Assembly (NCBI RefSeq): GCF_022815725.1
Contig: NZ_JALGRF010000001.1
Location: 1 to 64,000 of the forward strand
Source of the DNA: Streptomyces sp. APSN-46.1
GTDB taxonomy: Bacteria > Actinomycetota > Actinomycetes > Streptomycetales > Streptomycetaceae
Direction: 5' to 3'
Length of the DNA stretch: 64,000 nt
The position numbers and the translations under genes were made by a program. The notes below the pieces were generated by a model. It saw only the letters and a program-made list of their open reading frames with translations. It was not told the DNA's origin and made no database searches. The first letter of the stretch is position 1; each line of letters starts with the position of its first letter. Positions 61,617 to 64,000 of the stretch are shown in pieces.

Positions 61617-62665
61617 CGAGGCTCATCCCCTCGCCGGTCGTCGTCGACATCAGCCGCGGGGCGATGGACGACCTGGCCGGCCTCCTGGCCGACCAGCGGA
61701 TCTCCGCGTCCGGCAAGCTGGCGATCGCGATCAGCGGCGGCTCCGGCGTGACGTTGCGCACCAAGCTGGAGCCCGTACTGCCGCATGCCGACTGGTACCC
61801 GGTCGTCGACGGCACCATCGACTCCGCCGTCAAGCTCGCCGACGACATAAAGGGCCGCCGCTACGACGCCGTCGTGGGCCTGGGCGGCGGCAAGATCATC
61901 GACGTGGCCAAGTACGCCGCGGCGCGGGTCGGGCTGCCCATGGTGGCCGTCGCCACCAACCTCTCCCACGACGGCATCTGCTCGCCGGTGTCCATCCTGG
62001 ACAACGACAACGGCCGGGGCTCCTACGGCGTGCCCACGCCGATCGCCATGGTGATCGACCTCGATGTGATCAAGGAAGCCCCGGTGCGGTTCATCCGCGC
62101 CGGCGTCGGCGACGCGATCTCCAACATCTCGGCCATCGCCGACTGGGAGCTCTCGCACGAGATCAACGGCGAGCCCGTGGACGGCCTGGCCGCCGCCATG
62201 GCCCGCAGCGCCGGCGAGTCCGTGCTGCGCCACCCCGGCGGGTGCGGCGACGACGAGTTCCTCACCGTGCTCTCCGAGGCGCTCGTCCTCTCCGGCATCG
62301 CCATGTCGATCAGCGGGGACACCCGCCCGTCGTCCGGCGCCTGCCACGAGATCAGCCACGCCTTCGACCTGCTCTACCCGGGGCGCTCCGCGCTCCACGG
62401 CGAGCAGGTCGGCATCGGCGCCGCGTTCGCCATGCACCTGCGCGGAGCCCGGGAGCAGACCGGGCTGTTCGCCTCGGTGCTGCGCGGCCACGGACTGCCC
62501 GTGCTGCCCGAGGAGATCGGGTTCAGCGTGGACGAGTTCGTCGCGGCCGTCGAGTACGCCCCCCAGACCCGCCCGGGACGATTCACGATCCTGGAGCACC
62601 TCAACCTGTCCGCCGCCGAGATCAGGGACGCTTACTCCGACTATGCCAAGACCATCCGTAGCTGA
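61604..62665 (+). CDS. iron-containing alcohol dehydrogenase, glycerol-1-phosphate dehydrogenase-like
   Basis: 353 residues from ATG 61604, overlapping the previous gene by 13 bases. NAD-binding GLGGGKIIDVAKYAA, metal and substrate region ATNLSHDGICSPVSI, metal His residues in GACHEISHAFD and HGEQVGIGAAF. The SHDGIxSP block is characteristic of archaeal-type sn-glycerol-1-phosphate dehydrogenase (EgsA) and Bacillus AraM rather than of 1,2-propanediol-type enzymes. Expected reaction: dihydroxyacetone phosphate to sn-glycerol-1-phosphate. In the operon it would supply the phospho-alcohol. Confidence 0.87.
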   Translation: MPVLTRLIPSPVVVDISRGAMDDLAGLLADQRISASGKLAIAISGGSGVTLRTKLEPVLPHADWYPVVDGTIDSAVKLADDIKGRRYDAVVGLGGGKIIDVAKYAAARVGLPMVAVATNLSHDGICSPVSILDNDNGRGSYGVPTPIAMVIDLDVIKEAPVRFIRAGVGDAISNISAIADWELSHEINGEPVDGLAAAMARSAGESVLRHPGGCGDDEFLTVLSEALVLSGIAMSISGDTRPSSGACHEISHAFDLLYPGRSALHGEQVGIGAAFAMHLRGAREQTGLFASVLRGHGLPVLPEEIGFSVDEFVAAVEYAPQTRPGRFTILEHLNLSAAEIRDAYSDYAKTIRS

Positions 62666-63422
62666 ACTCCGGCCCGTCGTGCACCCGGCGGGCGTCAAGG
62701 ACCGGGTCAGCGGTGAGCACTGGGGCGGGCGCCTGTACATGCGCGAGATCTCTCTGCGCATCACCCGCCTCCTGGTCCCCACCAAGGTCACGCCGAACCA
62801 GCTGACCTACCTGATGACCCTGGCCGGCGTCCTCGCCGCCCCGGCCCTGCTGGTGCCGGGCATCTGGGGCGCCGTCCTCGGCGTGGTGATGGTCCAGCTC
62901 TACCTGCTGCTCGACTGCGTCGACGGCGAGGTCGCCCGCTGGAAGAAGCAGTTCTCGCTGTCCGGGGTCTACCTGGACCGCGTCGGCGCCTACCTGTGCG
63001 ACGCGGCCGTCCTGGTCGGCTTCGGCCTGCGCGCGGCGGACCTGTGGGGCAGCGGGAGCATCGACTGGCTGTGGGCCTTCCTCGGCACCCTCGCGGCGGT
63101 CGGCGCGATGCTGATCAAGGCCGAGACCGACCTGGTCGGCGTCGCCCGCCACCAGGCCGGCAAGCCCGTGGTCAAGGACGCGGCGGCCGAGCCGCGCTCG
63201 TCCGGCATGGCGCTCGCCCGCCGGGCCGCCGCCGCGCTGAAGTTCCACCGGCTCGTCCTCGGCATCGAGGCCTCCCTGCTCATCCTGGTGCTGGCCGTCC
63301 TGGACCAGGTCCGGGGCGACCTGTTCTTCTCCCGGCTCGGCGTCGCCGTGCTGGCCGCCATCGCCCTGCTCCAGACGGTGCTGCACCTGGTGTCGATCCT
63401 CGCTTCCAGCAGGCTCAAGTGA
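62643..63422 (+). CDS. second CDP-alcohol phosphotransferase
   Basis: 259 residues from ATG 62643, overlapping the dehydrogenase by 23 bases. Integral membrane enzyme of the CDP-alcohol phosphatidyltransferase fold; motif DCVDGEVARWKKQFSLSGVY followed by LDRVGA. The first three Asp are in place, but the fourth, expected three residues after LD, is Ala. About six hydrophobic segments are visible. It may use the same CDP-alcohol as the first enzyme with another acceptor, or be altered in activity. Confidence 0.85.
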   Translation: MPRPSVAELRPVVHPAGVKDRVSGEHWGGRLYMREISLRITRLLVPTKVTPNQLTYLMTLAGVLAAPALLVPGIWGAVLGVVMVQLYLLLDCVDGEVARWKKQFSLSGVYLDRVGAYLCDAAVLVGFGLRAADLWGSGSIDWLWAFLGTLAAVGAMLIKAETDLVGVARHQAGKPVVKDAAAEPRSSGMALARRAAAALKFHRLVLGIEASLLILVLAVLDQVRGDLFFSRLGVAVLAAIALLQTVLHLVSILASSRLK

Positions 63423-64000
63423 CGTCGCCGATGCGGCTGGGCGCCGTGATCATCACCATGGGCAACCGTCCCGACGAGCTCAAGGCGCTCCTCGACTCGG
63501 TGGCCCGCCAGGACGGCGACCCCGTCGAGGTGGTCGTCGTCGGCCAGGGAGTGAAGGTCACCGGGCTTCCCGAGGGCGTGCGCACCGTGGAGCTGCCCGA
63601 GAACCTGGGCATCCCCGGCGGGCGCAACGTCGGCATCGAGGCCTTCGGCCCCGGCGGCCGCGAGGTGGACGCCCTGCTCTTCCTCGACGACGACGGCCTG
63701 CTGGAGCGCACCGACACCGCCGAGCTGTGCCGGCAGGCCTTCGCCGAGGACCCCGGGCTCGGGATCGTCAGCTTCCGGATCGCCGATCCGGACACGGGCG
63801 TCACCCAGCGCCGGCACGTGCCCCGGCTGCGCGCCGCCGACCCGATGCGCTCCTCCCGCGTGACCACCTTCCTGGGCGGCGCCAACGCCGTCCGTACGAA
63901 GGTGTTCGAGCAGGTCGGAGACCTGCCCGGGGAGTTCTTCTACGCCCACGAGGAGACCGATCTGGCCTGGCGGGCGCTCGACGCCGGGTGGCTGATCGAC
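63419..64000 (+). CDS. family 2 glycosyltransferase (cut by the window end)
   Basis: GTG 63419 overlaps the upstream stop (GTGA); ATG 63431 is a possible later start. 194 residues are visible. GT-A fold: LGAVIITMGNRPDELKALLD, the NLGIPGGRNVGIEAF loop, the metal site LLFLDDDGLLE, then FLGGANAVRTKVFEQVG and FFYAHEETDLAWRALDAGW with the catalytic Glu/Asp pair. It resembles galactofuranosyl- or rhamnosyltransferases. It probably glycosylates the product of the preceding genes. Confidence 0.9.
   Translation, partial: MTSPMRLGAVIITMGNRPDELKALLDSVARQDGDPVEVVVVGQGVKVTGLPEGVRTVELPENLGIPGGRNVGIEAFGPGGREVDALLFLDDDGLLERTDTAELCRQAFAEDPGLGIVSFRIADPDTGVTQRRHVPRLRAADPMRSSRVTTFLGGANAVRTKVFEQVGDLPGEFFYAHEETDLAWRALDAGWLID

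Overview
The window is chromosomal DNA of a Streptomyces-type actinomycete. GC content is very high throughout, third codon positions are almost all G or C, and GTG and TTG starts are common. Marker families include an SsgA-like sporulation protein, a WhiB-type Fe-S protein, an F420-type LLM oxidoreductase and a split bacterial NHEJ polymerase/ligase pair. No rRNA, tRNA, CRISPR array or prophage structural gene was seen.

Left part (1-15 kb). A gene-free GC-rich stretch with short interspersed repeats comes first. A Pro/Ala-repeat membrane protein and a DUF4239 membrane protein follow. Next is a leftward three-gene module: XRE regulator, ImmA/IrrE metalloprotease and a 7-TM MAB_1171c/DUF6545 protein. 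An MmyB-type regulator faces it across a repeat-rich promoter region. Then come a GH4 glycosidase, an MFS exporter with an added winged-helix-like tail, two FAD monooxygenase-like proteins, a Nudix hydrolase, and an XRE-cupin regulator divergent from a thioredoxin-reductase-like enzyme.

Middle part (15-37 kb). A divergent ATP-dependent DNA ligase / LigD-type polymerase pair, a HAD protein, a broken alpha/beta-hydrolase, TetR, VOC and WhiB genes lead to a decayed locus of WXG100-like and associated proteins. An acyl-ACP desaturase follows under a strong palindromic operator, then an ABC-F protein, the SsgA-like protein, a CDGSH/ferredoxin protein, a beta-propeller protein, GNAT, YciI, endonuclease V, a saccharopine-dehydrogenase-like enzyme and YjbR. 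A five-gene fatty acid or branched-chain acyl-CoA degradation operon (racemase, LLM, acyl-CoA dehydrogenase, thiolase, FadB) closes this part.

Right part (37-64 kb). A maltokinase-cap protein and a MerR regulator lie opposite a long-chain acyl-CoA synthetase. An IS5-type transposase relic and a broken TnpB-like gene follow. Secreted sphingomyelinase, MpaB-type oxygenase, secreted M1 peptidase and Tex come next. A second ImmA/IrrE + 7-TM DUF6545 pair follows, then SDR, a second ABC-F, a GlxA regulator, DJ-1, enoyl-CoA hydratase, an anti-sigma-like ATPase, idi and a methyltransferase. The window ends in a tightly overlapping operon: CDP-alcohol phosphotransferase, cytidylyltransferase, glycerol-1-phosphate-dehydrogenase-like, second CDP-alcohol phosphotransferase, GT2 glycosyltransferase. 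It looks like a pathway for a CDP-activated polyol phosphate.

The two items most worth pursuing are the duplicated metalloprotease / 7-TM protein module (2.2-4.6 kb and 49.4-51.1 kb) and the right-edge CDP-polyol operon. Starts were chosen by eye from ribosome binding sites, overlaps and family N-termini. All functional statements rest on recognition of motifs, not on searches.
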